Assembly: GCF_033100115.1 (NCBI RefSeq) | Contig: NZ_CP136910.1 | Coordinates: forward strand, 5,658,001-5,722,000 | DNA: 64,000 nt | Source: Anaerocolumna sp. AGMB13020 | GTDB lineage: Bacteria > Bacillota > Clostridia > Lachnospirales > Lachnospiraceae | Direction of reading: 5' to 3' | Shown here: positions 18,695 through 27,088 of the stretch, piece after piece | Numbering within the stretch: position 1 is the stretch's first letter | How the letters are laid out: the number at the start of each line of letters is the position of its first letter | The notes under the pieces: model-generated | Told to the model about the DNA's origin: nothing | Database searches by the model: none | The model's input: only the letters and a program-made list of their open reading frames with translations | Made by a program: the position numbers and the translations under genes

Positions 18695-19234
18695 TTATTC
18701 ACGAAGCAGCTGTCTTATATCAGCTTCGATTTCTTCAGGAGAAACCGCAGGTGAATAGCGATTGAATACCATACCGTCTTTATCAATGAGAAATTTCCCA
18801 AAATTCCATTTAATATCTGCGGCTTTTCTGTCAGGAGTATATTTGCTTACTCTTTCTTCAAAAGCTTTGGAAATGTCGTTACCTTTATCTGTTGGTGCTT
18901 CACTCTTTAACCAGGCATACAGGGGGTGAGTATTTTCACCATTTACATCGATTTTAGCAAAGCGGGGAAAGGTTGTTCCATAATTTAACTGACAAAAGGA
19001 GTCTATTTCTTCATCAGTGCCGGGGGCTTGCTCTTTGAATTGATTACTGGGGAAATCAAGAATTTCAAAACCCTCGTTATGATATTTTTCATAAACTGCT
19101 TCCAGTGCTGTATATTGAGGTGTTAATCCGCACTGGGTAGCAGTGTTTACCACCAACAAAACCTTTCCTTTATATTGTTTTAAATCAATCACATTACCTT
19201 TCTTATCTTTCACATTAAAATCATAGAATTCCAT
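18695..19234 (-). CDS. Glutathione peroxidase-family thiol peroxidase
   Basis: The 179-residue protein is full length. The peroxidatic Cys is in NTATQCGLTPQY, near residue 35. The active-site Gln is in FPSNQF and the Trp-Asn pair is in IKWNFGKFLID. A second Cys in IDSFCQLNYG sits where thioredoxin-dependent family members have the resolving Cys, so reduction by thioredoxin is more likely than by glutathione, which clostridia usually lack. It detoxifies peroxides in the cytoplasm. AAAGGATGA precedes the start. The gene has a consensus promoter overlapped by one palindrome and followed by another, which indicates tight repression. Confidence 0.93.
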   Translation of the reverse strand: MEFYDFNVKDKKGNVIDLKQYKGKVLLVVNTATQCGLTPQYTALEAVYEKYHNEGFEILDFPSNQFKEQAPGTDEEIDSFCQLNYGTTFPRFAKIDVNGENTHPLYAWLKSEAPTDKGNDISKAFEERVSKYTPDRKAADIKWNFGKFLIDKDGMVFNRYSPAVSPEEIEADIRQLLRE

Positions 19235-19252
19235 AGTTAATCATCCTTTCAT

Positions 19253-19315
19253 ATTGATTATAATCAATTGTATTGTATACAATACATTATAGCTTCAAGG
19301 TATACTTGCTGTCAA
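19253..19315 (-). promoter_or_regulatory. Glutathione peroxidase promoter with two palindromic operator candidates
   Basis: Read on the minus strand, TTGACA (19310-19315) and TATAAT (19286-19291) are 18 bases apart. A perfect 16-bp palindrome GTATTGTATACAATAC (19270-19285) covers the transcription start. A second perfect palindrome ATTGATTATAATCAAT (19253-19268) follows directly. The second resembles a PerR/Fur-type AT-rich box; the first resembles MarR or GntR-type sites. The protein that binds is not known. Confidence 0.75.
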
Positions 19316-19519
19316 TAGATTACTGTAATATAATATTATATGTTGAATTACCAAAGATAACTTTGAAAACAAAGTATTAGCAATAATATCAAAGAAAAAG
19401 TATAATAAAGTAAGTTAAGTATAATAAATAAATTAGAATAAATAAGAAGAGATAATATAAAGCATAATAGAAAGGTCGGCTGGATATGGAATAAATGGCA
19501 GCGGCCGGTTAGGAGAAGG

Positions 19520-20197
19520 ATGCACGAAGCGGTTAAGTACTGCAGATTATTTGCAGGAATAGAAGAGAATGAATTAAATGAGCTTTTAATATGCTGTAAG
19601 GCAAAAATTTGCAGTTACCAGAAAAATGATTATATTTTTTATCAGAAAGACAAACCGGAATACATTCATCTGTTGCTGGAGGGAGAGGTGTCTGTATGCC
19701 AGGATTCACCTTCCGGCAGACGAAGTCTGGTAGCTGCCTTTCGTGATCCGGGAGATTTATTTGGAGAGGTTTATGCATTTTTGGACAAACAGGAATATGA
19801 TTATTATTCGCTGGCTGCAACGCCTGCAAAAGTATTATGGATGCCAAAAACCTTTCTTTATAAGAACTGTAGCAGCAATTGCGGCTTTCATACGATACTT
19901 ACCCATAATATGCTGACGATCCTTGCGCAGAAGGCATATTTTCTTAATCAGAAACTTCAGTTTCTCTCAGGGGAAACCTTACGTCATAAGATAGCTGCAT
20001 TTCTCATGAAACAAAATAAAGGGGATAATAATATAAAATTGTCCATGAACCGAGAAGAGATGGCGGACTTTTTAGGTGTTACCAGACCTTCCTTATCAAG
20101 AGAATTTATGAAGATGAAACAGGAGGGACTTATTGATATAAAAGGAGATATGGTTACAATACTACAAGAAGAAGAACTTGAAAACCTATTTGGTTAG
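19520..20197 (+). CDS. Crp/Fnr-family transcriptional regulator
   Basis: The protein has 225 residues. An N-terminal cyclic-nucleotide-binding-like beta roll occupies about 5-120 (QKNDYIFYQKDKPEYIHLLLEGEV, DPGDLFGEVYAF). A dimerisation helix follows, then a winged HTH at about 150-220 (LSMNREEMADFLGVTRPSLSREFMKM). The cNMP phosphate-binding arginine motif is not clear, so the effector is uncertain. Cysteines are scattered (CRLF, ICCKAK, NCSSNCG) and do not form the classic Fnr N-terminal cluster. AGGAGAAGG precedes ATG. The SulP transporter gene starts 130 bases downstream in the same direction and may be controlled by it. Confidence 0.88.
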   Translation: MHEAVKYCRLFAGIEENELNELLICCKAKICSYQKNDYIFYQKDKPEYIHLLLEGEVSVCQDSPSGRRSLVAAFRDPGDLFGEVYAFLDKQEYDYYSLAATPAKVLWMPKTFLYKNCSSNCGFHTILTHNMLTILAQKAYFLNQKLQFLSGETLRHKIAAFLMKQNKGDNNIKLSMNREEMADFLGVTRPSLSREFMKMKQEGLIDIKGDMVTILQEEELENLFG

Positions 20198-20327
20198 CTT
20201 ATAAAAATTAAATAAACATAAATTTCATAAAAAACCTCTAAAAATTTTATGTTTTGCATCTGGAAATTTATTATGGTTGTGATATACTATTCTACATTTG
20301 AAACTTACATAAAGGAAGAATAAACAT

Positions 20328-21941
20328 ATGCGGTTACCATTATTTACAGATTTAGAACACGAGTTTAAAGAGTACAATTTTACAAAGTTCAGTAAGGATC
20401 TTATGGCTGGGCTAACAGTTACAGCAGTGGCGTTGCCTCTTGCACTTGCTTTTGGTGTCTCCAGTGGAGCTGATGCAGCATCAGGTCTCATAACGGCTAT
20501 AGTGGCAGGATTGATTATCAGTTTTTTATCTGGTGCCTTTTATCAGATATCCGGGCCTACCGGAGCTATGGCAGCTATCTTAATGTCCATAATAGCTGAA
20601 TATAAGATGCAGGGAGTATTTGTAGCAACGTTAATTGCGGGTATACTCATACTGATTGCAGGTATATTACATTTAGGAAGAATTACTTCCTTTATTCCAG
20701 CACCGGTTATAACTGGATTTACCTCTGGTATTGCTATTATAATTGCTTTGGGTCAGGTTGATAATTTCTTTGGTGTTCATTCTCAGGGAACAACAGCCCT
20801 GGGTAAAGTCTTCAGCTATGTGAAACTTGGGTTTGCACCTGATACGGCAACCTTATGTACCGGTCTTTTTGTAATCCTTTTAATGGCTTTTTACCCAAAG
20901 AAGTGGAATAATATAGTTCCTGGGTCACTTTTAGGTATCATTCTTGCCACCGCCGGAAGTCTTTTTCTGAACCTGGATATTAAAACAGTAGGAGAGATTC
21001 CCCAGACACTGTTGCCCGCTGAAAGATTACATTTTGAGGGGATAACCTGGGAGCATGTTGAAGGAGTATTTTCACCGGCTGTCAGCATTGCTATGTTATG
21101 TATGATAGAAAGTCTGCTATGCGGAGCATCTGCCGGCAGAATGGCTGGAAAGTCCATGAACAGTGACCAGGAACTTATTGCACAGGGAATCGGGAATATA
21201 ATTCTTCCTTTCTTCGGTGGAATACCAGCAACAGCAGCGATTGCCAGGACAAGCGTTGCCATTAAATCCGGAGCACAGACAAGACTTACAGGGATAATCC
21301 ATGCCCTAGGTTTGCTCATAGCAATGTTTGTATTAAGTCCTGTTATGTCTAAAATTCCTCTGGCAGCGCTAGCAGGAGTTTTGATTGTTACAGCTTTTAA
21401 AATGAATGAATGGTCTGCAATCAAATATATGTTTAAGCATAAAATGAAAGGGCCAATATTAAAATACCTTATTACCATGATAGCAACTGTTGCGCTGGAT
21501 CTTACTACAGCAATCCTCATTGGTGTCTTGCTAGGTCTCTTCCTGTTTGTTATAAGAAGTGCGGCGATTCAGATAGCAGTAGAGGAGGTCGACCCTCTTA
21601 GAATCGGCAGAGAGGGAACCGATGTTAGAAGTTGGTGTGTGGTTTATGTAACCGGTCCTATGTTTTTTATGACAGCTGATTCCATTAAGAAAAAGCTGGA
21701 GGGTTTAGGGGATAGAGAGGTTGTTATACTTTCATTAAGAGGTGTGCCAATGGCTGATATAACCTCCGTGGGTATTATTATGGATTTTTGTAAAGAAGCA
21801 AAAGAAAATGGAAAATCGGTCTTGTTTTCATCAGTTCAGCCTTCTGTCATGAAGATTTTTGAACAATCTGGACTTGTTGAGGCAGCCGGTGAAGAAGCAT
21901 TCTACTTTAGCGTTGACAAGGTGTTGTTAGAATTGCTCTAA
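20328..21941 (+). CDS. SulP-family inorganic anion transporter with STAS domain
   Basis: The protein has 537 residues. The membrane domain has the SulP signature region (LMAGLTVTAVALPLALAFGVSSGA, ISGPTGAMAAI), and about 12-14 hydrophobic segments extend to residue 410. A cytoplasmic STAS domain occupies about 430-537 (VVYVTGPMFFMTADSIKKKL, VVILSLRGVPMADITSVGI). SulP proteins carry sulfate, bicarbonate or dicarboxylates; the ion cannot be told from sequence. Length is typical. AAAGGAAGAA lies ahead of ATG 20328. Confidence 0.92.
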   Translation: MRLPLFTDLEHEFKEYNFTKFSKDLMAGLTVTAVALPLALAFGVSSGADAASGLITAIVAGLIISFLSGAFYQISGPTGAMAAILMSIIAEYKMQGVFVATLIAGILILIAGILHLGRITSFIPAPVITGFTSGIAIIIALGQVDNFFGVHSQGTTALGKVFSYVKLGFAPDTATLCTGLFVILLMAFYPKKWNNIVPGSLLGIILATAGSLFLNLDIKTVGEIPQTLLPAERLHFEGITWEHVEGVFSPAVSIAMLCMIESLLCGASAGRMAGKSMNSDQELIAQGIGNIILPFFGGIPATAAIARTSVAIKSGAQTRLTGIIHALGLLIAMFVLSPVMSKIPLAALAGVLIVTAFKMNEWSAIKYMFKHKMKGPILKYLITMIATVALDLTTAILIGVLLGLFLFVIRSAAIQIAVEEVDPLRIGREGTDVRSWCVVYVTGPMFFMTADSIKKKLEGLGDREVVILSLRGVPMADITSVGIIMDFCKEAKENGKSVLFSSVQPSVMKIFEQSGLVEAAGEEAFYFSVDKVLLELL

Positions 21942-22060
21942 AACCAGAAACTGTAGGCAGTATCTGAAAGAATTGTGTGCTCCCATAAGCGGCGGAATGG
22001 AAAAGAATACAGCAGAGTTAGGCTTAGATTATAAATGAGTATAACGATTATATAAATTGA

Positions 22061-22089
22061 TTTACAAATAGTACAGACTGTGTTATAAT
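22061..22089 (+). promoter_or_regulatory. rpsO promoter
   Basis: TTTACA (22061-22066) and TATAAT (22084-22089) are 17 bases apart; transcription should begin near 22096. Confidence 0.7.
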
Positions 22090-22095
22090 AATACG

Positions 22096-22182
22096 CGTAC
22101 GTTTATAACCGGTACCAGGATTTGGGACACTCCGACCTATATCTTAGTGCCAGGCGTTAAAAATATGAAGGAGGATTTATCC
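22096..22182 (+). promoter_or_regulatory. rpsO 5' leader with hairpin, possible S15 autoregulatory site
   Basis: The 87-base leader contains TGG-GA-CACT paired with AGTG-CCA at about 22124-22153, a bulged stem over a 14-base loop, upstream of AAGGAGG. S15 represses its own mRNA in several bacteria through such leaders, each with a different fold. The assignment here rests on position and the visible stem only. Confidence 0.35.
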
Positions 22183-22449
22183 ATGATTAGCAAAGAGAAA
22201 AAACAGGAAATTATTACAGCTTACGGAAGAACACCTGAGGATACAGGTTCACCTGAAGTTCAGATTGCACTTTTAACAGCAAGAATTACTGAGTTAACTG
22301 AGCATTTAAAAGTGAACCAGAAAGATCATCATTCAAGAAGAGGTCTTCTGAAAATGGTTGGTCAGAGAAGGGGTCTTCTTGCATACTTAAAGAAGACAGA
22401 TATCGAAGGCTATCGTAAATTAATTGAACGTTTAGGTTTAAGAAAATAA
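22183..22449 (+). CDS. rpsO: 30S ribosomal protein S15
   Basis: The protein has 88 residues, the standard length. The sequence is a clear S15: [42 protein letters not shown] and [13 protein letters not shown]15 binds 16S rRNA helices 20-22 early in small-subunit assembly. ATG 22183 is preceded by AAGGAGGA. In most Firmicutes pnp follows rpsO directly; here pnp is 12.5 kb away. Confidence 0.98.
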   Translation: MISKEKKQEIITAYGRTPEDTGSPEVQIALLTARITELTEHLKVNQKDHHSRRGLLKMVGQRRGLLAYLKKTDIEGYRKLIERLGLRK

Positions 22450-22480
22450 TAAAAAGAGCGGCTTAGCCGCTCTTTTTATT
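22448..22480. terminator. Bidirectional terminator between rpsO and the convergent transporter gene
   Basis: AATAAAAAGAGCGGC (22448-22462) and GCCGCTCTTTTTATT (22466-22480) form a perfect 15-bp stem with a 3-base loop, flanked by A and T runs that serve both strands. The TAA stop of the minus-strand transporter gene is exactly the loop. Confidence 0.92.
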
Positions 22481-23389
22481 TGCTGAAATTTTCTGGGAAG
22501 ATAACAGACTGTTTAAGAGCATACCAATAATTATGAATAGAATTCCTGTGAAGCCCGTAAAGTTAGGAAGAGGATCCCCTAACAGGAGTATTCCTCCAAG
22601 AAGGGTAAAAAGAACTTCTCCTGCTTGGGTAGATTCCACTACAGCGAGTTGTTTCTGATTATGCTTTACGTTATCCGTGGCTTTAAAAAATAACAGAGTT
22701 GCAAGGATACCGGAGAAAAGAGCCACTAGAAAGCTCTGCAGCAATTGAGCATTTGTCGGAAGTCCCACATTGATAAAACCAATGGCAGATAAGAAACACC
22801 AGAATGGAAGACTGCATAGAACCATACCATATACCCGTTCTATGGTAGTAATTCTATCTTTGCTTTGTTCCATCATTTTGCGATTCCCCAGAGGATAAGC
22901 AGTGGCAGCCACAAGAATAGGCAGAAGAATCACTGCAGGATTGTTCTTTGAGGCTCCCCCCGCATTCTGAAGCTGTAATAAAAAAACACCAATCAGTATG
23001 ATTCCAGCAGCAAACAAATTTCGGTAAGGAATTTTTTGGCCGAAAAGAGGAGCGGTTAGGATTCCCATTACAATTGTTATCTGCCAGGAAGCGGCGATGA
23101 GCCAGGACTCCCCGTTATCACCCGCATAGGTAAGAGGAGCATAAAACAGTCCGAAGCCTATAGTGCTCCACAGTATCCATTGTTTCCAGTTTTTCCGTAT
23201 TTCTGTATGTATATTCTGAAAGCCATATTTTTGATGAATTACCAGAGCCATAATTGGGAAAGCGAAAAAATAGCGTAAGCAGGCACTCCAAACCCAATTG
23301 CCGCCGGACAGGTTCATGCTTCTGTTAAGGATAAAGGTAAAAGCAAAGAAGAAAGACCCTGCAATACCAAGTATAAATGACTTTTTCAT
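22463..23389 (-). CDS. EmrE/DMT-type transporter, putative multidrug resistance efflux family
   Basis: The protein has 308 residues and about ten hydrophobic segments, the arrangement of two fused five-helix DMT units. N-terminal GIAGSFFFAFTFILNRSMN and WLIAASWQITIVMGILTAPLFG resemble the putative multidrug resistance efflux transporter family (Pfam PF13536). The start ATG at 23387-23389 has AGGAGGAATA upstream. It is followed on the same strand by a LysR gene 36 bases upstream of it, which makes that regulator's transcript run into it. The substrate is unknown. Confidence 0.8.
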   Translation of the reverse strand: MKKSFILGIAGSFFFAFTFILNRSMNLSGGNWVWSACLRYFFAFPIMALVIHQKYGFQNIHTEIRKNWKQWILWSTIGFGLFYAPLTYAGDNGESWLIAASWQITIVMGILTAPLFGQKIPYRNLFAAGIILIGVFLLQLQNAGGASKNNPAVILLPILVAATAYPLGNRKMMEQSKDRITTIERVYGMVLCSLPFWCFLSAIGFINVGLPTNAQLLQSFLVALFSGILATLLFFKATDNVKHNQKQLAVVESTQAGEVLFTLLGGILLLGDPLPNFTGFTGILFIIIGMLLNSLLSSQKISANKKSG

Positions 23390-23425
23390 ATATTCCTCCT
23401 TAGATTTCAATAAGCTGGCGTATTA

Positions 23426-24313
23426 TTATTGGTAATAAACCGGTGTCAAATGAGGGTGGTTTTTGATAAATTTAATTAATTTCTGAATGTGAGGCTGCTC
23501 CTGGCTGTTTTTATTGGTGGCAATACCAATTTGCCGGTAAGAAGGAGGAGAAAGGGGAATTACTGAGACATCTTCCCGGTTACCTGCAATTACCAGACCG
23601 GATAGGATGCTTACCCCAATACCATAGGAAACCATGGATAATACCACTGGATCATCTACGGCAATAGCTTTTATCTCAGGCCGTACATGATATTTCTCCA
23701 AAAGATTACGTACATCTTCGTCCTGGTTATAGGAAGGCATGATAAAAGGCACTTTATCCAGCGTTTTGATGGGATATGCTTCCGGGTTATTCTGAGTCTC
23801 ATTCTTTGGGACAACTGCATAGAGATAATCCCTGGCAATTGGATAAAAATTGCATTTATATTTTGAAAAGTAGGATAATAAGCATAGATCCAGGGCTTGC
23901 TCCTCTAAAGCTTTATATAATTCCGGCATAGAATCTACTTTTATATGAAAGGAGATATCCGTATTTCCTTTATTGAATTCTTTGATGATTCCGGGAAGCC
24001 AGTGCTTGGCTATACTGGTATACGCTCCTAAACGAATCTGTTTTCTGTCAGCTAACTTGCTGTTCTCTACTTCTTCGTGAAGTTTTTTATCCAATTGAAC
24101 TATTTCCTGAAAGTAAGGTTTTAATCTGTTGAATTCTGCAGTTGGGCGAATACCATAATGTCCCCTTTCCAGGAGCTTCACATCCATTTCTTTTTCAATG
24201 GCATTCATCATGTGAACCAAACCGGAGGGCGTATACCCGTATTGCTCGCTGGTCTTTAATAAACTGCCGGTTTCCAGGGCGTTCAGCAGAATCTCGATTT
24301 TTTTTGTATCCAT
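23426..24313 (-). CDS. LysR-family transcriptional regulator
   Basis: The protein has 295 residues. The N-terminal winged helix (IEILLNALETGSLLKTSEQ, YTPSGLVHMMNAIEKEM, LLERGHYGIRPT) covers about 1-60. The effector domain (about 90-295) is a two-lobed periplasmic-binding fold: IRLGAYTSIAKHWLPGII, DLCLLSYFSKYKCNFYPIA, MVSYGIGVSILSGLV. It lies upstream of, and in the same direction as, the DMT transporter gene, and divergent from the hydroxyacid dehydrogenase gene, so either may be the target. The effector cannot be deduced. Confidence 0.9.
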   Translation of the reverse strand: MDTKKIEILLNALETGSLLKTSEQYGYTPSGLVHMMNAIEKEMDVKLLERGHYGIRPTAEFNRLKPYFQEIVQLDKKLHEEVENSKLADRKQIRLGAYTSIAKHWLPGIIKEFNKGNTDISFHIKVDSMPELYKALEEQALDLCLLSYFSKYKCNFYPIARDYLYAVVPKNETQNNPEAYPIKTLDKVPFIMPSYNQDEDVRNLLEKYHVRPEIKAIAVDDPVVLSMVSYGIGVSILSGLVIAGNREDVSVIPLSPPSYRQIGIATNKNSQEQPHIQKLIKFIKNHPHLTPVYYQ

Positions 24314-24440
24314 AACGTTCCTCTTTCGTTATAGTTTTTTGGCTGTTCCAAATCGTCTCATTCTTATCGTGAAAATATTATATGAATGAATATCATAAGA
24401 TAATGTGAAAAAAATTAATATATCTATTATAAAGTGTCGC

Positions 24441-24469
24441 TTTACCTGTGTCAAATGTATAAATATAAT
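24441..24469 (+). promoter_or_regulatory. Promoter of the hydroxyacid dehydrogenase-aminotransferase pair
   Basis: TTTACC (24441-24446) and TATAAT (24464-24469) are 17 bases apart, in the region divergent from the LysR gene. Confidence 0.6.
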
Positions 24470-24520
24470 AAATTTAAACGGAGATAAAATAAAAAGAAGT
24501 AAGAAGTAAGGAGATCTGGT

Positions 24521-25504
24521 ATGAAACTATTACATATTGGCAAGAAAGGAAATCTGGAGCGTTATTCTGGGATGGAACATCCACTTACTGCGTTTGAGCT
24601 GGTGGATTTGCCGGTGGGGCTACCGGAGGAAGAGTATCTAATGGCAGCAGGGGATGCGGATATCATCATTGCCGATGCCATGGCAAAGATAAGCGGCAAG
24701 CTCCTTTGCAAAATGCCGAAGCTTAAAATGCTTCATTCAGAAGGTGTTGGTTTTCAATATTTTGATCTGGAGGCTGCCCGTAAGCAGCAGATTTATGTGT
24801 GTAACTGTAAGGGTATGAATGCAATGGCAGTTGCTGAGCAAACTCTGCTATTAATGTTGGGAGCGCTTCGGGATGTGAAGAAAAATGACGAGGCAGTACG
24901 AAAGGGAAAACAGCTTGAGAAAAAAGAAGGTTATATGAAAGCCGGGAATCTTTTGGAACTGTCAGACTGCAAAGTTGGGCTGATCGGTTTTGGAGATATC
25001 GGTAAATGCGTGGCTGAAATACTGAAGGTATTTCAGACGGAAGTATTTTATACTTCGAGATCCGGCAGAGATCTGGAGGCAGAGAAGCATTATCATGTAA
25101 AATATCTGGAGCTTTCAGAACTTTTAAGGACCTGTAATATGATCAGTATTCATCTGCCCTTGAAGAAAGATACCTTTGAGCTGGTAAATGAAGAATTTAT
25201 CAATAACATGAGAGACGGCTCCTTTCTTGTCAACACTTCAAGAGGGGAATTGATAAAGGGAAAAGCGTTGATAGAAGGGTTAAAGTCCGGCAAACTACTA
25301 ATGGCAGCCCTTGATACCATAGCTGGAGAGCCTGTACAACCGGATAATGAACTGCTGTGTCAGGAAGAAATTCAGGATAAGTTATTATTCAGCCCCCATA
25401 TCGGCGGTGTTACTGCTTCCAGTTTCAAAAGAGGATATGAATTGATATGGGAGAATATCAGAAGAATCGAAGCAGGTGAAACGCCGGAGAGAATCGTAAG
25501 ATAA
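24521..25504 (+). CDS. D-isomer-specific 2-hydroxyacid dehydrogenase
   Basis: The protein has 327 residues. The NAD-binding motif is GLIGFGDIGKCVAEIL (about residues 151-166). The catalytic Arg is in NTSRGELI, the Glu in AGEPVQPD and the His in LFSPHIGGVT, all in the order of the family (phosphoglycerate, glycerate and lactate dehydrogenases). The N-terminal substrate domain is present. It is followed 24 bases later by a class I aminotransferase, so the pair could interconvert a 2-oxo acid with a hydroxy acid and an amino acid. That pathway is an inference. Confidence 0.88.
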   Translation: MKLLHIGKKGNLERYSGMEHPLTAFELVDLPVGLPEEEYLMAAGDADIIIADAMAKISGKLLCKMPKLKMLHSEGVGFQYFDLEAARKQQIYVCNCKGMNAMAVAEQTLLLMLGALRDVKKNDEAVRKGKQLEKKEGYMKAGNLLELSDCKVGLIGFGDIGKCVAEILKVFQTEVFYTSRSGRDLEAEKHYHVKYLELSELLRTCNMISIHLPLKKDTFELVNEEFINNMRDGSFLVNTSRGELIKGKALIEGLKSGKLLMAALDTIAGEPVQPDNELLCQEEIQDKLLFSPHIGGVTASSFKRGYELIWENIRRIEAGETPERIVR

Positions 25505-25528
25505 AGTATACTGACAGGAGAGAAATAT

Positions 25529-26728
25529 ATGATTAATGAAAAGTACAGGGAATTGTTAAAGGGTAAATCCATTATTCGTGAGCAAAGTGAATATGCAGCA
25601 GCATTGGGAAAGGAAATTGGTTATGAAAATGTCTTCGACTATAGCCTGGGAAATCCCAGTGTGCCGGTGCCTCCTGAATATACAAGGGTTTTAAGTAAGC
25701 TTTTGACAGAAGAAAACCCGGTTTCGATACATGGATATTCTCCCTCTCTTGGAATTACAGAAGTCAGAAGTAAGGTTGCTGACAGTCTGAATAGTAGATT
25801 TGGGATGAAGTATGATACGAGACATATTTTTATGACCTCGGGAGCAGCAGGAGCATTGGCACACGCACTCAGGTGTGTTACAAAACCGGGGGATGAGGTT
25901 CTAACTTTTGCACCTTTCTTTCCTGAATATCACCAATATGTAGGACAGACCGGTGCAGCCCTAAAGGTAATACCAGCAGATACGGATACTTTTCAGATTA
26001 ATTTTGAGGCTTTGTTGGATAATCTAAATCCGAATGTGCAGGCTGTTCTTATTAATACACCCAACAATCCGTCAGGTATTGTATATTCTAAGGATACTAT
26101 CCTTAAGCTTTGCAGCATATTAAGGGATAAGCAGGAGGAATATGGACATGATATTTTTCTGATTAGTGATGAACCTTACAGAGAGATAGTGTTTGGAGGG
26201 GAGGAAAGTGTATATATAAGTAAATTTTATGACAATTGTCTGTCCTGTTACTCCTTTTCCAAGAGTTTAAGCCTTCCGGGAGAGCGAATCGGTTATATAG
26301 CCGTTAATCCGAAAGCAACAGAGGCGGATATTATTGCAGTAATCTGCGGACAGATCAGCAGAGGAATCGGACATAACTGCCCAGCCTCCAGTGTGCAGCT
26401 GGCAGTTGCTGAAATTTTGGAAAAGACCAGTGATTTAACCGTGTATGAAACCAACGGAGAATTGTTATATAAAGCTCTTGTCAGGCTGGGATTTCAGGTT
26501 GTAAAGCCAGGAGGTACCTTCTATATCTTCCCGAAGGCCCTGGAGGAAGATGCTGCTGCCTTTTGCTTAAAGGCCAGAAAATATAATCTGATTCTGGTGC
26601 CAAGTGATAATTTTGGTGTGTCTGGATATTTTAGAATGGCTTATTGCATTGATACAGAGAAAGTTCTCAGAAGCATAGAGGCTCTTGAAAGGTTTGTAAA
26701 AGCAGAGTATGGACCACCTCTTTTATAG
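25529..26728 (+). CDS. PLP-dependent class I/II aminotransferase
   Basis: The protein has 399 residues. It has aspartate-aminotransferase fold type I motifs: MTSGAAGALAHAL, NTPNNPSGIVY, ISDEPYREIVF, and the PLP Lys in YSFSKSLSLPGERIGY. The terminal RMAYCID holds the arginine that binds the substrate alpha-carboxylate. The amino-donor specificity is not clear. It lies directly after the 2-hydroxyacid dehydrogenase gene with AGGAGAG ahead of ATG, and a terminator follows. Confidence 0.9.
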   Translation: MINEKYRELLKGKSIIREQSEYAAALGKEIGYENVFDYSLGNPSVPVPPEYTRVLSKLLTEENPVSIHGYSPSLGITEVRSKVADSLNSRFGMKYDTRHIFMTSGAAGALAHALRCVTKPGDEVLTFAPFFPEYHQYVGQTGAALKVIPADTDTFQINFEALLDNLNPNVQAVLINTPNNPSGIVYSKDTILKLCSILRDKQEEYGHDIFLISDEPYREIVFGGEESVYISKFYDNCLSCYSFSKSLSLPGERIGYIAVNPKATEADIIAVICGQISRGIGHNCPASSVQLAVAEILEKTSDLTVYETNGELLYKALVRLGFQVVKPGGTFYIFPKALEEDAAAFCLKARKYNLILVPSDNFGVSGYFRMAYCIDTEKVLRSIEALERFVKAEYGPPLL

Positions 26729-26844
26729 CCTTATAAGGTACCTGCTCAGCTTTTTTAAGTATAAGTGAAGTTTCCTGTGCAACTAAAAGGTATCAGCTTC
26801 TGACTATAAATAAAAGCAGAATTCCTATCGTATAAAAGGTTCAT

Positions 26845-26900
26845 ATCGCAGAATACAGATCGGATTCAAAAAGAATCTATCTTATTTCTGCGATTTTTTT
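26845..26900 (+). terminator. Terminator after the aminotransferase gene
   Basis: ATCGCAGAA (26845-26853) pairs with TTCTGCGAT (26886-26894), with an inner GATTC/GAATC stem, then TTTTTT. The rest of the 360-base gap 26729-27088 shows no gene. Confidence 0.85.
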
Positions 26901-27088
26901 ATTATTAAGTGAAGATACTAAGCTGGAAATCTATCCTGTCAGTATTATAGGTTACAACATGTAAGGGTTGATATTTTCTATGGATAACATTATAATGCAG
27001 ATAAATATAGAACCAGGTCATTCAGCAGTTTGTGCAGAGGCTGTAATTTAGAAACAATAGTGCTGAGAAACACAGAAACGAGGTAAAT

